Shown here: positions 17,029-26,643 of the stretch, one piece after another
Layout: every line of letters starts with the position of its first letter
Numbering within the stretch: position 1 is the first letter of the stretch
Assembly: GCA_963578475.1 (NCBI GenBank)
Contig: CAUZCL010000003.1
Location: 62,001-126,000, forward strand
Direction: 5' to 3'
DNA: 64,000 nucleotides
Source: SMYC01 sp963578475
GTDB taxonomy: Bacteria > Acidobacteriota > Vicinamibacteria > Marinacidobacterales > SMYC01
Made by a program: the position numbers and the translations under genes
Notes under the pieces: model-generated
The model's database searches: none
What the model was told of the DNA's origin: nothing
The model's input: only the letters and a program-made list of their open reading frames with translations

Positions 17029-19095
17029 CTACTCGTTCGTCGCCGCTGAGGTCGCGAGCGCATGACGCGTCACCCACTCGAATTGGCGCTTCAAGCGGTC
17101 GAGCCGGTGGTAGTACTCGCGCAAGCCATGGCCTTCGCGCGGGTAGAAGACGAGCTCCACGGCAACGCCGCGATCCTTGAGCGCGCGGTAAAACTCCATC
17201 GGCTGGCCAATGGGTACGCGCTGGTCGTTTCCGCCGTGAAGGATCAATGTCGGGGTCGTGACGTTATCGGCGAAGGTCAGCCCGGACCGGTCGCGATAGA
17301 GCTGCTCCGTCTCGGGGGACAACGTTCCGTTGAAGAACGTCCCGAGATAGCTCGGGACGTCGTTGGTGCCGTACATGCTGACGAGATTCGTGAGACCGGC
17401 ACCGATCATCGCGGCTTTGAAACGCGTCGTCTGCGACACTGTCCAGCACGTCATGTAGCCGCCATAGCTCCAGCCTTGGAAGGCGAGCTTATCGGGATCA
17501 GCGGTCCCCATCTCGATCACCGCATCGACCCCGGCCATGATGTCGCGGTAGTCTCCTCCGCCCCAATCCGCAAGGTTCCCCCGCATGAACGTCTCACCGT
17601 AATTGGTGCTCCCGCGCGGATTAGGATAGAGCACCGCCCATCCTTGACCGGCCCAGTGTTGGCCGCCGTCGCCATAGCGCACACGGTAATAATCGTGATG
17701 CGCGCCGGTGGGGCCGCCATGCGCAACAGTCATGAGCGGATAACGCTCGCCTTGAACGTAGCCGACCGGCTTCACGAGCACACCTTCGACCTCGAAGCCC
17801 TCGGTGCTCTTCCACCGGATGACTTCCGTCTTGCCAAGCTCGAGCTTTCGGGTTTCGGGGTGGACATCGCTCAGCTTCGCCGGCGCGGAAAAATCGAGCC
17901 CCGAGACGTAGACGTCGGCTGGCGCCTCGGCGGATTCGAGCGTGAAGGCCACCCGCGAGCCGTCGGCGCTCACGGAGCCCAAGCCGAGGATTCGTTTGTG
18001 GGTGAGCTTGTCGTAGCGCTCCGACGCAACGTTGTAAGCGAAGACCTCACGATAAACGCTGTCGCCTGCGGTGAACAGGATCCTTCGGCTGTCCGGCGTC
18101 CACCGGGGATTCGAGGGAATCCGATCGAACCCCGTCGAGACGTCCCGCAAGCTGCCTTTCTGCACGTCATAGATCGTCAAATGGGCGTTTATCATTGGTT
18201 GGATGAGTGTGCCGTCCGGAAGCGGCTCGCTGGCATTCGGGATCGACAGGAACGCAATCGCCTTGCCGTCTGGTGACCATGCGGGGGAACGGTCCGCGCC
18301 AGGATTCTCGGTAATCTTTTGGGCAGCGCCTCCGACCGATTGAACATAAATGTCGTCGCGGCTGTCTCGAAGCCAAAGGGTGGGAGCGCCGGTAAAAGCA
18401 ATCCGGGTCCCGTCGGGAGACCAGCTTGGGCGGCCTTTGACGGTGAAATCGGCAGCTTCGGTTTGAATCACCGCCTCTTTGGATGAGACATCGATGACCC
18501 AGAGCCTGTTGAAGCGCGCGTCGTCCTCATAGACGAGCGGATCGTCGCGACGGTTTTTTTTCTCGTCGTCCTCGGAGAGAGCCTCCTTCACCGTAAAAGC
18601 AATCTTTGAGCTGTCCGGGGACCAGACATAATCGAGGACGCCTTCTTTTGCTTCCGTGAGCGACATCGCTTCACCGCCGGCGGTGCGCATCAGCCAGACC
18701 TGCCACTTGGGCTCGTCGTCCTTAATCTTCGTCTTAGACTTGGTCTTGCCGCTTCCGCGCGCGGCTAGAAAGCTCATCCACTTGCCATCCGGCGACCACC
18801 GCGGCCCGCTCTCGCCCTTTTCACCAAAAGTCAGCTGCGTCGCCTCGCCGGCATCGGTCGCGACACGCCAGAGATGCGAGACAAAGGTCTTCGTACCTTC
18901 TTTGTCACCTTCTTCCCAGGCCGACACGGTGTAGAGAACCGAGCTAGCGTCGGGAGAAATCTGTGGCGAGCCCACGCTCTTCATCGACAAAATGTCTTCG
19001 AACTCGACAGGACGCTTGTCCTGCGCAAGACCGAAGGAGGCGACGCTAAGAGCGCCCGAAACGAGAGCCACGAGAACAACGTGTCGATATTTCAT
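17029..19095 (-). CDS. Secreted S9 family dipeptidyl/acylaminoacyl-peptidase
   Basis: This 688-residue peptidase has a signal peptide (VVLVALVSGALSVASFGLAQ), a beta-propeller with repeated SPDG blades (about residues 30-400), and an alpha/beta hydrolase domain with Ser543 in GWSYGGYM, Asp624 in HGGNDQRVP and His656 in REGHG. All three catalytic residues are in canonical contexts. It should release dipeptides or trim oligopeptides in the periplasm. ATG 19095 is chosen because it starts the signal peptide; the frame is open 13 codons further. It is more canonical than the S9 gene at 2.4 kb. A decayed copy of its 3' end lies 697 bases downstream. Confidence 0.92.
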   Translation of the reverse strand: MKYRHVVLVALVSGALSVASFGLAQDKRPVEFEDILSMKSVGSPQISPDASSVLYTVSAWEEGDKEGTKTFVSHLWRVATDAGEATQLTFGEKGESGPRWSPDGKWMSFLAARGSGKTKSKTKIKDDEPKWQVWLMRTAGGEAMSLTEAKEGVLDYVWSPDSSKIAFTVKEALSEDDEKKNRRDDPLVYEDDARFNRLWVIDVSSKEAVIQTEAADFTVKGRPSWSPDGTRIAFTGAPTLWLRDSRDDIYVQSVGGAAQKITENPGADRSPAWSPDGKAIAFLSIPNASEPLPDGTLIQPMINAHLTIYDVQKGSLRDVSTGFDRIPSNPRWTPDSRRILFTAGDSVYREVFAYNVASERYDKLTHKRILGLGSVSADGSRVAFTLESAEAPADVYVSGLDFSAPAKLSDVHPETRKLELGKTEVIRWKSTEGFEVEGVLVKPVGYVQGERYPLMTVAHGGPTGAHHDYYRVRYGDGGQHWAGQGWAVLYPNPRGSTNYGETFMRGNLADWGGGDYRDIMAGVDAVIEMGTADPDKLAFQGWSYGGYMTCWTVSQTTRFKAAMIGAGLTNLVSMYGTNDVPSYLGTFFNGTLSPETEQLYRDRSGLTFADNVTTPTLILHGGNDQRVPIGQPMEFYRALKDRGVAVELVFYPREGHGLREYYHRLDRLKRQFEWVTRHALATSAATNE

Positions 19096-19148
19096 ACTGT
19101 TTCTATACCACAAAGCGAGAGCGGCCAGCGGCACGCTAGAATGGAGAT

Positions 19149-20696
19149 ATGGAGCCAGTGCACCGATTTATCGTGACGCCGACGCTCGTGGCCATGAACG
19201 TCGCCATTTTTCTCGCGATGGTGAGCCTCGGCGTCTCCGCGACCGCCCCCGGTCCGTGGGAGCTCTTGCCCTTTGGCGCCAATTTCGGCGGCTACACCGT
19301 GGACGGGCAGTGGTGGCGCTTGCTCACGTCCACCTTTCTCCACTTCGGCGTGCTCCATATCGGTTTCAACATGTGGTGCCTCTGGAGCCTCGGCCGGCTC
19401 GCCGAACGGATGTTCGGGAACTGGCAATTTCTCACGATCTACCTGCTCACCGGGCTCGGAGGAAGCGCCGCTAGCCTTATCTCGCATCCCCATTTCGTGA
19501 GCGCCGGCGCATCCGGCGCCGTGTTCGGGATCGCCGGGGCCCTCGCTTCGTTTCTCTATTTCGCTCAGTTAAGCTTGCCCGAGAAAGTCGGACGTGATCT
19601 TCAGACAAGCATCCTCTTCTTTATCGGCATCAATCTGATCATCGGCTTCTCGCTCGATTTCGTCGACAATGCGGGCCATCTCGGCGGGCTCGTGGTGGGT
19701 GCGGTTCTCGGAGCGGCACTCAAATATCGCACGGCCTTTCTTGTTGCAGCCGGGACCGCCGTCGTCGCACTCGTCGCGTCGATGCCCATTGCGAAAGAGC
19801 GCGCACAAAATAGCGCTGCAGTCCTCGAGACCGAGGCGATTATTCTCACCGCCACGGCCCATGGCGATGCAGCGCTCGCCAAGATCGAGGACGCACTCGA
19901 GAGCGAGGCCACTGTCCGAAGGCTCAGCATGGCGGCCGAGCTCTACCTCACGAGGGGACGCTACGACGACGCTATCGACGCCGCGCGTCGCGCGATAGCT
20001 CTCGACCCGCAACACAAACCGCCCCAACAACTGCTCGGAATGGCCCTGTTCGCGGCCAAGCGCTACGAAGAGGCGGTGGCCGAGCTCCGCCTCACGATAC
20101 AGCTCGAGAGCGTCGACGAGCGGCGCAATGCCCTCGAGCGTGACCCGGCGGGGCTGCAGAGTCACGTGCTTCTCAGTCGCGCGCTTCACGAGCTCGGACG
20201 CCAAGAGGAGGCCCTAAAGGTTCTCGCGGAGGACCTCGAGTGGGCGCCCGACTCGTTCTTGGCTCACAACGAGTTTGGCCTCGCCTATTATCGCATCGAC
20301 GAGATCGACCTCGCCATTGCCGCTCTTCGAAAAGCGGCAGAGCTCGAGCCCGAGCACCCAGAGCCCCACAACCGCCTTTCGCTGACCCTCGCGCCAACCG
20401 GAGCCCTCGACGAGGCGCTCCAATCAATCGAGACCGCGATGGAAATCCTGCCGGACGCGCCGCACCTTCTCGACAGCCTCGGGACAGTGCGCTTTTATCG
20501 CGGCGAGCTCGACCTTGCGGTCGAAGCCTATCGCGACGCCATCGCACTCGAGCCGCGGCGGGGCGTCTATCACTACAACCTCGCGATGGCGTTTCTCAAG
20601 AACGGCAACAAAACGGCCGCCGCTAAAGCGAGGGCCGAAGCGCTGCGGCTAGAGCCCCATTTCGAGCCCACAGAGGAAGGTAGACCCGAGATCTGA
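19149..20696 (+). CDS. Rhomboid intramembrane serine protease with C-terminal TPR array
   Basis: A 515-residue fusion. Residues 1-230 form a rhomboid with six to seven membrane segments: HIGFNMW (Asn74), the nucleophile Ser122 in GASGAVFG, and His177 in NAGHLGG complete the Ser-His dyad. Residues about 235-510 are TPR repeats, for example YDDAIDAARRAIALDPQHKP, ELDLAVEAYRDAIALEPRRG and IDLAIAALRKAAELEPEHPE, which probably recruit a partner or substrate to the membrane. Rhomboids cut transmembrane helices within the bilayer. ATG 19149 is divergent from the S9 peptidase, 53 bases away. The next gene starts four bases after the stop, so they may share a transcript. The frame is fully intact. Confidence 0.9.
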   Translation: MEPVHRFIVTPTLVAMNVAIFLAMVSLGVSATAPGPWELLPFGANFGGYTVDGQWWRLLTSTFLHFGVLHIGFNMWCLWSLGRLAERMFGNWQFLTIYLLTGLGGSAASLISHPHFVSAGASGAVFGIAGALASFLYFAQLSLPEKVGRDLQTSILFFIGINLIIGFSLDFVDNAGHLGGLVVGAVLGAALKYRTAFLVAAGTAVVALVASMPIAKERAQNSAAVLETEAIILTATAHGDAALAKIEDALESEATVRRLSMAAELYLTRGRYDDAIDAARRAIALDPQHKPPQQLLGMALFAAKRYEEAVAELRLTIQLESVDERRNALERDPAGLQSHVLLSRALHELGRQEEALKVLAEDLEWAPDSFLAHNEFGLAYYRIDEIDLAIAALRKAAELEPEHPEPHNRLSLTLAPTGALDEALQSIETAMEILPDAPHLLDSLGTVRFYRGELDLAVEAYRDAIALEPRRGVYHYNLAMAFLKNGNKTAAAKARAEALRLEPHFEPTEEGRPEI

Positions 20697-20700
20697 GCCA

Positions 20701-21948
20701 ATGGCCGGGCGGGCGGTGGTCGTGGGTGGCGGCGGGATCGGAGTCGCTTCAGCCTACTATCTGACCCGCTCCGGCTGGCACGTTACGCTCGTCGACAAGG
20801 GCGGGATCGGCCGCGGTTGCTCATACGGCAACGCTGGCCTCATCGTCCCGAGCCACTCGGATCCCATCCCCGGCCCTGGCGTCATCGGCCAGGCGCTCCG
20901 CTTCATGATGAAGAAGGACAGCCCGTTCTACGCGCGCCCCAGGCTCGATGCGGGCCTCCTGCGTTTCTTCTGGCAGTTCCGCCGCTACTGTAATGCTGCA
21001 AAAGCCCGGCACGGTTTTGGCGCGCTCTTGAGCCTCAGCGCCGGAAGCCTCGAGCTGTACGAGGAGCTGCGGCGCGATGGCGATGCCGATTTCTTTTTCG
21101 AGCGACGCGGTGCCCTCGAAGTCGCTCTCACCAAGGATAGCCTCGAACACTTCCGAAATGCACGAGACGCGCTGGAAGCGGAAGGCTTCACCACGAAGCT
21201 CCTGTCCCGAGACGAGGCGCTCGCGCTCGAGCCCGCGCTTTCGACGAACGTTCGAGGCGGGCTCTTCATCGAGGGTGAAGCGCACGGCTCGAGCTTCGGC
21301 TATATCACTTCGCTCACCGCGACACTCGAAAAGCGGGGCGCCCGCATTCTTGCGGATCACGCGGTCTCGCGGCTCGTGCACGATAGCGCCCAGCACATGA
21401 AAGGAGTCGAGCTCGAGGGCGGCAAAATGCTGGAGGCCGATCTCATCGTGCTCGCGGCGGGCGCCTGGTCCAGGACACTCGCAAAACCCCTCGGCGTCGA
21501 CATTCCAATGCAGCCGGCCAAAGGTTATAGCTGCACCATCGACACCTTCGAAGGCGCGCCGAGCTACCCGATTCTCGTGAAGGAGCGCCGCGTCATCGTC
21601 ACGCCTCTCGATTCCCGATTGCGCTTCGCCGGCACGCTGGAGCTAACAGGCTTCGACGAGACCATTCACGGCCCGCGCTACGAGGCGGTAAAGAGGGTCG
21701 GATGCGAGATTTTGAAAACCCGACCGCCTATGGAGAACGAAGAACCTTGGAGCGGCTTACGGCCCGTGACTCCGGACGGCCTTCCTATCGTCGACTGGGC
21801 GAAGCCTTATCGAGGTCTTCTCCTGGCCACGGGACACGCGATGCTCGGGTTCACACAATCTCCGATGACGGGGAAGCTCGTCGCGGAGCTCGCGAACGGT
21901 GACGATCCGTCCATCTCTCTCGAGCCTTTCCGCCTGGACCGCTTTTGA
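20701..21948 (+). CDS. D-amino-acid dehydrogenase-like FAD oxidoreductase (DadA family)
   Basis: This 415-residue DAO-fold flavoenzyme has the FAD loop VVVGGGGIGVASAYYLTRSG, the family motif CSYGNAGLIVPSHSDPIPGPG, the mid-domain ARPRLDAGLLRFFWQF, the substrate loop MQPAKGYSCTID, and the C-terminal WSGLRPVTPDGLPIVDW ... ATGHAMLGFTQSP. It probably oxidises D-amino acids (or a related amino acid such as proline) to 2-oxo acids. It fits with the D-aminoacylase at 46 kb, which would release D-amino acids. Its TGA overlaps the TTG of the broken Omp85 gene. The gene is intact. Confidence 0.85.
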   Translation: MAGRAVVVGGGGIGVASAYYLTRSGWHVTLVDKGGIGRGCSYGNAGLIVPSHSDPIPGPGVIGQALRFMMKKDSPFYARPRLDAGLLRFFWQFRRYCNAAKARHGFGALLSLSAGSLELYEELRRDGDADFFFERRGALEVALTKDSLEHFRNARDALEAEGFTTKLLSRDEALALEPALSTNVRGGLFIEGEAHGSSFGYITSLTATLEKRGARILADHAVSRLVHDSAQHMKGVELEGGKMLEADLIVLAAGAWSRTLAKPLGVDIPMQPAKGYSCTIDTFEGAPSYPILVKERRVIVTPLDSRLRFAGTLELTGFDETIHGPRYEAVKRVGCEILKTRPPMENEEPWSGLRPVTPDGLPIVDWAKPYRGLLLATGHAMLGFTQSPMTGKLVAELANGDDPSISLEPFRLDRF

Positions 21949-23108
21949 CCTTATTGCTCTTCTGTCTTGCGCTTTCACAATCGATCGAGCACGTCCGGGT
22001 CGAAGGCAACTTACGCTTGACGGGCGACGCCATTCGCCGTCACGCCGCGATCGCGACCGAGGAAGAGCTTGCGGAAGCGTTTCAACGTTTGTGGGCGACA
22101 GGTCTGTTCGAAGATGTCCGCTTCGACCGCGAAGACAGTGTCCTCGTCATCCACGTCGAAGAAAAGACGCTGCTCGCCGCGTACCGGCTCGAGGGCGAGA
22201 AGCTCGAGGAAGAAGAGCTGCTCGAAGGCCTGCGAAGAGCAGGGTTCGATTTGCACACGAACCGCGCGTTCGGTCGAGACGATGCCCGCACCGTGGAGCG
22301 TCTGACCCAGCAGTTTCTGGGCGAGGAGGTAGACGTGCGTGCTCGCGTGGAGCTCGTCCTGACAGTAGAGAAAGTTCCCATCCAGCGGCTTTCGACCTTG
22401 GAGCTCGACGGAAACGAAGCCCTCACGGACGCTGAGCTTCGCGACGTGATGCACCTGAAGCCGCGGGACTGGACGACGCGCGTCACGGGCCGCGACAAGC
22501 TCTCACAATGAGTGCTCGAAGCGGACCTCGAAAGCCTCCGCAAGCTGTATCGCTCACGCGGCGATCGCGATATCCGGGTGGGTCCTGTCGATCTCGATGA
22601 AGCGCTGCGCATCCCGATCGCCGAAGGCCGCCGCTATCGCCTCGATACCATCACGATCGAGCCAGGCTCGCTTCTAAGCCAGGACGACGCGAATAAATAA
22701 CTCCCGCGCCCCGGCGGCATCTATGACGCGAGCGTGATCGATGCCGTGACGGCACGCGTCGAACGTCACTACCAGTCCCTCGGCTCTCCGGGTGTGCGCG
22801 TCGTGCGGGAAGAAAAGGCCGTCGCGGGCGCTCACACGACTCTAGACCATCGCCCGCGTCGTGCCCGAGATCGACTACACCGCACAGCCGGGACGTGTGG
22901 ACATCACCTACCACATCGAAGAGGTAGACCCGTTCGAATACTTGATCGGCGGCGGCGTGAACGGAGTTCAAAGCGGAACGGGAAACGGCCAATTCATCGC
23001 CAAGAGCCTCCTAGGCCGAGGCGACATGTTGCGCTTCAATCTGGACTTCGGCGACCGCTTCCAGAATTTCGCGGTCAGCTATCGCGATCCGTCGACACTC
23101 GGCCATCG
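21945..23108 (+). pseudogene. Omp85/BamA-type outer-membrane protein, two stops, a frameshift and a lost barrel
   Basis: The N-terminal half contains POTRA-like units: SIEHVRVEGNLRLTGDAIRR, IQRLSTLELDGNEALTDAEL and YRLDTITIEPGSLLSQDDA. These normally receive outer-membrane protein clients in the periplasm. In-frame stops are TGA 22509-22511 and TAA 22698-22700; the frame slips near 22840. The beginning of the barrel is still visible (YLIGGGVNGVQSGTGNGQF, SLLGRGDMLRFNLDFGDR) up to DPSTLG, then the sequence switches abruptly to the antisense of a kinase gene near 23108. Thus most of the 16-stranded barrel is missing. BamA itself is essential, so this was presumably a paralogue (TamA/BamA-like). 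Confidence 0.8.
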
Positions 23109-23965
23109 CCTCCCCCGAGGCCACATCGTCCCTAACCTTCTCGAGATGATTACGAAGATCAATAGCCGACTGATACCAGCGCTCTTGATCTTTCGCAAGG
23201 CACCGCCTATCAACAATCCGCCCAAGCTCCCTCGGAATCGAAGGAACAACATCCCCAAGCATCCGCAGCGTATCCCTAATAACCGAAGACAAAAGCGCCC
23301 CCGTCGTATCCCCGACAAATGGCCGCCGCCCCGACAACATCTCGTTAAAAAATAATCCCGAGCGAAACAAATATCCGACCGCGCGTCAACCGTCTTCCCT
23401 TCCGCCTGCTCCGGAGACATATAAGCAAGCGTCCCAACAATAGCCCCTTCCCGAGTCTTCGCCTCCGTCGGAACCTCGCTGCCGACATCCACAAACCCCG
23501 ACACCGGCTTAGCCAGCCAGAAATCAACACTTTGATCCGCCCGTCATCGCCGAGCATCACGTTATCCGGCTTCAAATTCCGATGCGTAATATCCGCCCTA
23601 TGCGCCGCCGCCACCGCATCCGCAAGCGGGATGGCGATCTCGAAGAACTTGCTTAGAGGCATTCCGTGTCGGGAGAGAAGCTCTGTGAGGGTTTTGCCGC
23701 GCACGAGCTCCATGACGATGAAGTGGATGCCGTCGGCTTCTTCGACCGAAAACACCTGCACGATGTTCGGATGGTTCAAAGCCGCCACCGACTTCGCTTC
23801 CCTCTCGAACCGCTCCCGCCGCTCAGGTGACGCCATCTCCGGCGGCAGCACCTTCAAAGCAACTTTCCGCCCGAGCTTCGTATCCTCCGCAGCAAAAACT
23901 TCCCCCATACCACCGCTTCCAAGCTTCTCGACGATACGATAGTGATTGAGAGTCTGGCCAATTAT
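23105..23965 (-). pseudogene. Hanks-type serine/threonine kinase, decayed (HRN, DFW, frameshifts, lost start)
   Basis: The original start MIGQTLNHYRI now reads IIGQTL, with ATA at 23965-23963 replacing ATG. The ATP loop KLGSGGMGEVF and lysine KVALKVLPPEM are present. The catalytic loop reads HRNLKPDN instead of HRDLKPDN, so the catalytic Asp is lost. After a one-base deletion near 23524 the magnesium loop reads DFWLAKP in place of DFGLAKP. A further shift lies near 23365. The C-terminus (SAIDLRNHLEKVRDDVASGE) runs into antisense Omp85 sequence. The PD40 sensor domain usual for this family is absent. It cannot be an active kinase. Confidence 0.85.
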
Positions 23966-24047
23966 CGTAGGCCCGAGATTATCATACGGAAAGGGCCTTC
24001 CAACAAGACTAGACGTGAGCGCGCAGAGTCGATAAAGTTCGGCGTTC

Positions 24048-24542
24048 ATGTCCAAATTCCGACAGTTCATCTACCTGGCCATCGGCACCTCCTTCGGCCT
24101 CGGCCTCTCCCCCATCGCTCCCGGCAGCTTCGGCGCGCTCGTCGGCGTCGCCTACCACGTCGCCATCGTCCTCTGGCTTCCCGCCTCCTGGCACCTCCCA
24201 CTGCTCGTTATCGGCCTGGCACTCGTAGCGCTGGCGAACCACTTGCTGACCCCCTGGGCCGTCGAGTACTGGAAGAACGAAGACCCGGGGAACTTTGTCC
24301 TCGACGAAGTAGCCGGCTATCTAGTCGTCCCCATCCTCTTCCGCGGAGGCGAGCTCTGGCAGGTCGCCCTTGTCGGCTTTCTCCTCTTCCGTATTTTCGA
24401 CATCATCAAGATCCCTCCCGCCAAGCAGATCGACCGCGACATGCACGGCTCCTGGGGGATCATCCTCGACGACATCGTCAGCGGCGCTTACGCGGCGCTG
24501 GTGCTCTATGGGCTCGTCTGGGCCGGCGTGATGGCCCCCTGA
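24048..24542 (+). CDS. pgpA: Phosphatidylglycerophosphatase A
   Basis: A 164-residue membrane enzyme that dephosphorylates phosphatidylglycerophosphate in phosphatidylglycerol synthesis. Diagnostic segments are GLGLSPIAPGSFGALVG, NFVLDEVAGYLVVP (metal Asp-Glu), FLLFRIFDIIKIPPAKQID, and SWGIILDDIVSGAYAAL (second acidic pair). Four hydrophobic stretches cross the membrane. Intact, though flanked on both sides by pseudogenes, consistent with selection keeping a lipid-synthesis gene. Confidence 0.92.
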   Translation: MSKFRQFIYLAIGTSFGLGLSPIAPGSFGALVGVAYHVAIVLWLPASWHLPLLVIGLALVALANHLLTPWAVEYWKNEDPGNFVLDEVAGYLVVPILFRGGELWQVALVGFLLFRIFDIIKIPPAKQIDRDMHGSWGIILDDIVSGAYAALVLYGLVWAGVMAP

Positions 24543-24640
24543 CCTGACTCCAGCCGGTGGCAGTCCGCGACCCAGTTGCTAAACTAAGGCCATAGTTCTC
24601 GAACCATCCAGTAAAACTTCCTGAAATTCCAAGGCCGCTC

Positions 24641-26621
24641 TTTCTTAGGGGCGACGGGTCTATAGCAACAGACGCAATCACGTTCCGACAGCGCTGGCGC
24701 TATCGCATCGACAGCTTCCTCGCGCGAGGCAGCGATCCGCTCTTTCTGTCCCTCATCGTCGCTTTCTTCGGCTCGATCGCCGTGATCGGCGCCATGCGAT
24801 GGCTGTTCCATCAATATGCCCCCGACACAAAGCACAACTTCGCCGACCAGCTTTGGGTCATCTTTCTCCAGCTCACCGACCCCGGAACATGGTCCAGGAC
24901 AACGACACGCCGACGATTTTCAAGACCGCGGCCGTCGTCGCCAACATCACGGGCGTCGTCATCTTCTCCGCTTTCATCAGCTTTCGCACCACCGCGCTCG
25001 ACCAGGCGATCGCGCATCTCAAGAAAGGCCATAGCCAAGTTCTCGAGTCGGGTCACTCCTTGATCCTCGGCTGGAGCCCGCGCGTGGTCGAGATCCTCCG
25101 TGAGCTCGTCGAGGCGAACGAGAGCGAATCCAATCCGGTCGTCGTCATCCTCGCGGAAAAAGACAAAGAGGAGATAGACGAGTATCTCCGGAGCCACTTC
25201 ACCGACCGGAGGAACACGCGCATCGTTACGCGCAGCGGGGCCCCGGCCTCTGTCCAAGCGCTCGACCGCGTTAGCGCCAGCGAGGCGAAGTCCGCCATCG
25301 TGCTCGCCCACTGCAACCCAGCCGCGAGTCTCGAGATCAAGCTCTCGAGCGACGCCAAAGTGGTCAAGACCGTCCCCACCGTCGAGTCGCGACTCGAGGA
25401 AGGCGCGGAATTTTAGATTGTCGCGGAGATTTTCACCGACCGAAACCGGCAAATGGTCAAGGACATCGCTCCCGAAATGGTGTCGGTCATCGACGCCGAG
25501 AAAATCCTCGCGAAGATCATGGTGCAAACGTCTCGTACCAGCGGCCTCTCCGTCGTTTATTCGGAGCTACTGAGCTTTGAAGGCTGCGAGATGTATTTCC
25601 ACAACAACCCGGCATGGGCCGGTCTTCGCTTCGACCGTCTATAATTTCACTTTCCCGACGGCGTACCCATCGGCATTCGAGCTCCGGATGGCGAGATAGA
25701 AATCCGGCCTGCGCCCGACCGGCAGATGATGACAGAGGAGGAGATCCTCATCGTCGCCGAAGACGACTCGACTATCTAGTTTCTGCCGCAGCCTGTCATG
25801 ACCCCGAGCACAGGAGCGATTCCCGACAAGCGCATTCGCTTGAAGTTCAAGCGCCAGCTCATTCTCGGATGGAGCTACAAAGCACCTATCATCATCCAAG
25901 GATATGCCGATTACGTTCTCGATGGCTCGCAAATCGACGTCATGGTCAAAGATCCACCGCCGCAACTGATGGAGACCATCCGGAAGCTCGACGCGGAGAG
26001 CACCGCGACGGTCCGTCTCATCGACAAAGATCCTCTCATCTGCGACGAGCTCGGGTCGACGTCCCCGTTTCTTTACAACAACGTCATCATCCTCCCCCAG
26101 AAACCTTCCATGAACAGTGGGCCTGAGCGGATCGACTCGGAGGCGATCGGCGTGCTGCTGCATCTGCGGAAACTGCAAAAGGTACTCACGGAGGCAGGCA
26201 AGACCGTCGAAACGAAGCTCATCACCGAAGTACTCGAGTCCCTCAATCAAGAGCTCGTCTCCCATGCGGGCGTCAACGATTTCATCATCTCGGACCGGAT
26301 GGTGTCTATGATCTTCGCCCAGATCAGCGAGGAGAAAGACATGCAGCGTGTCTATGACAACCTCTTCCAAGAAGAAGGCTCCGAGATCTACGTCAAGCCC
26401 GCTTGGCTCTATTTCGAGAACCTTCCGATCACTGCCGTTTCGGCGACTTGATGCAAGTAGCACAAAAAAGAGACGGGGAGATTTGTCTCGGATACAAACT
26501 CAGTGCCCTCGAAAGCGATGGCGACGCAAACTATGGTGTTAAACTCATACCTCTCAAGGATTCGGAGATTACGCTCACGGAACAAGACAGCCTCGTCGTC
26601 GTCGCGGAAGACGATCGTTAG
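24641..26621 (+). pseudogene. CASTOR/POLLUX-type ion channel protein, three stops and two frameshifts
   Basis: The reconstructed protein resembles the CASTOR/POLLUX/SYM8 channel family, with RCK-like regulatory domains. After ITFRQRWRYRIDSFLARG come a membrane segment (LFLSLIVAFFGSIAVIGAM), a pore-like FLQLTDPGT and a second helix. A cytoplasmic part follows: SGHSLILGWSPRVVEILREL, VVVILAEKDKEEIDEYL, NTRIVTRSGAPA, MVQTSRTSGLSVVYSELLSF and FHFPDGVPIGIRAPDGE. In-frame stops are TAG 25414-25416, TAA 25642-25644 and TAG 25777-25779. Frame slips are near 24890 and 26437. Such channels conduct cations, calcium in plants. The CaCA exchanger just downstream is intact. The true start is unclear. Confidence 0.8.
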
Positions 26622-26643
26622 ACCGCCCTCAATCCCCCCCCCG

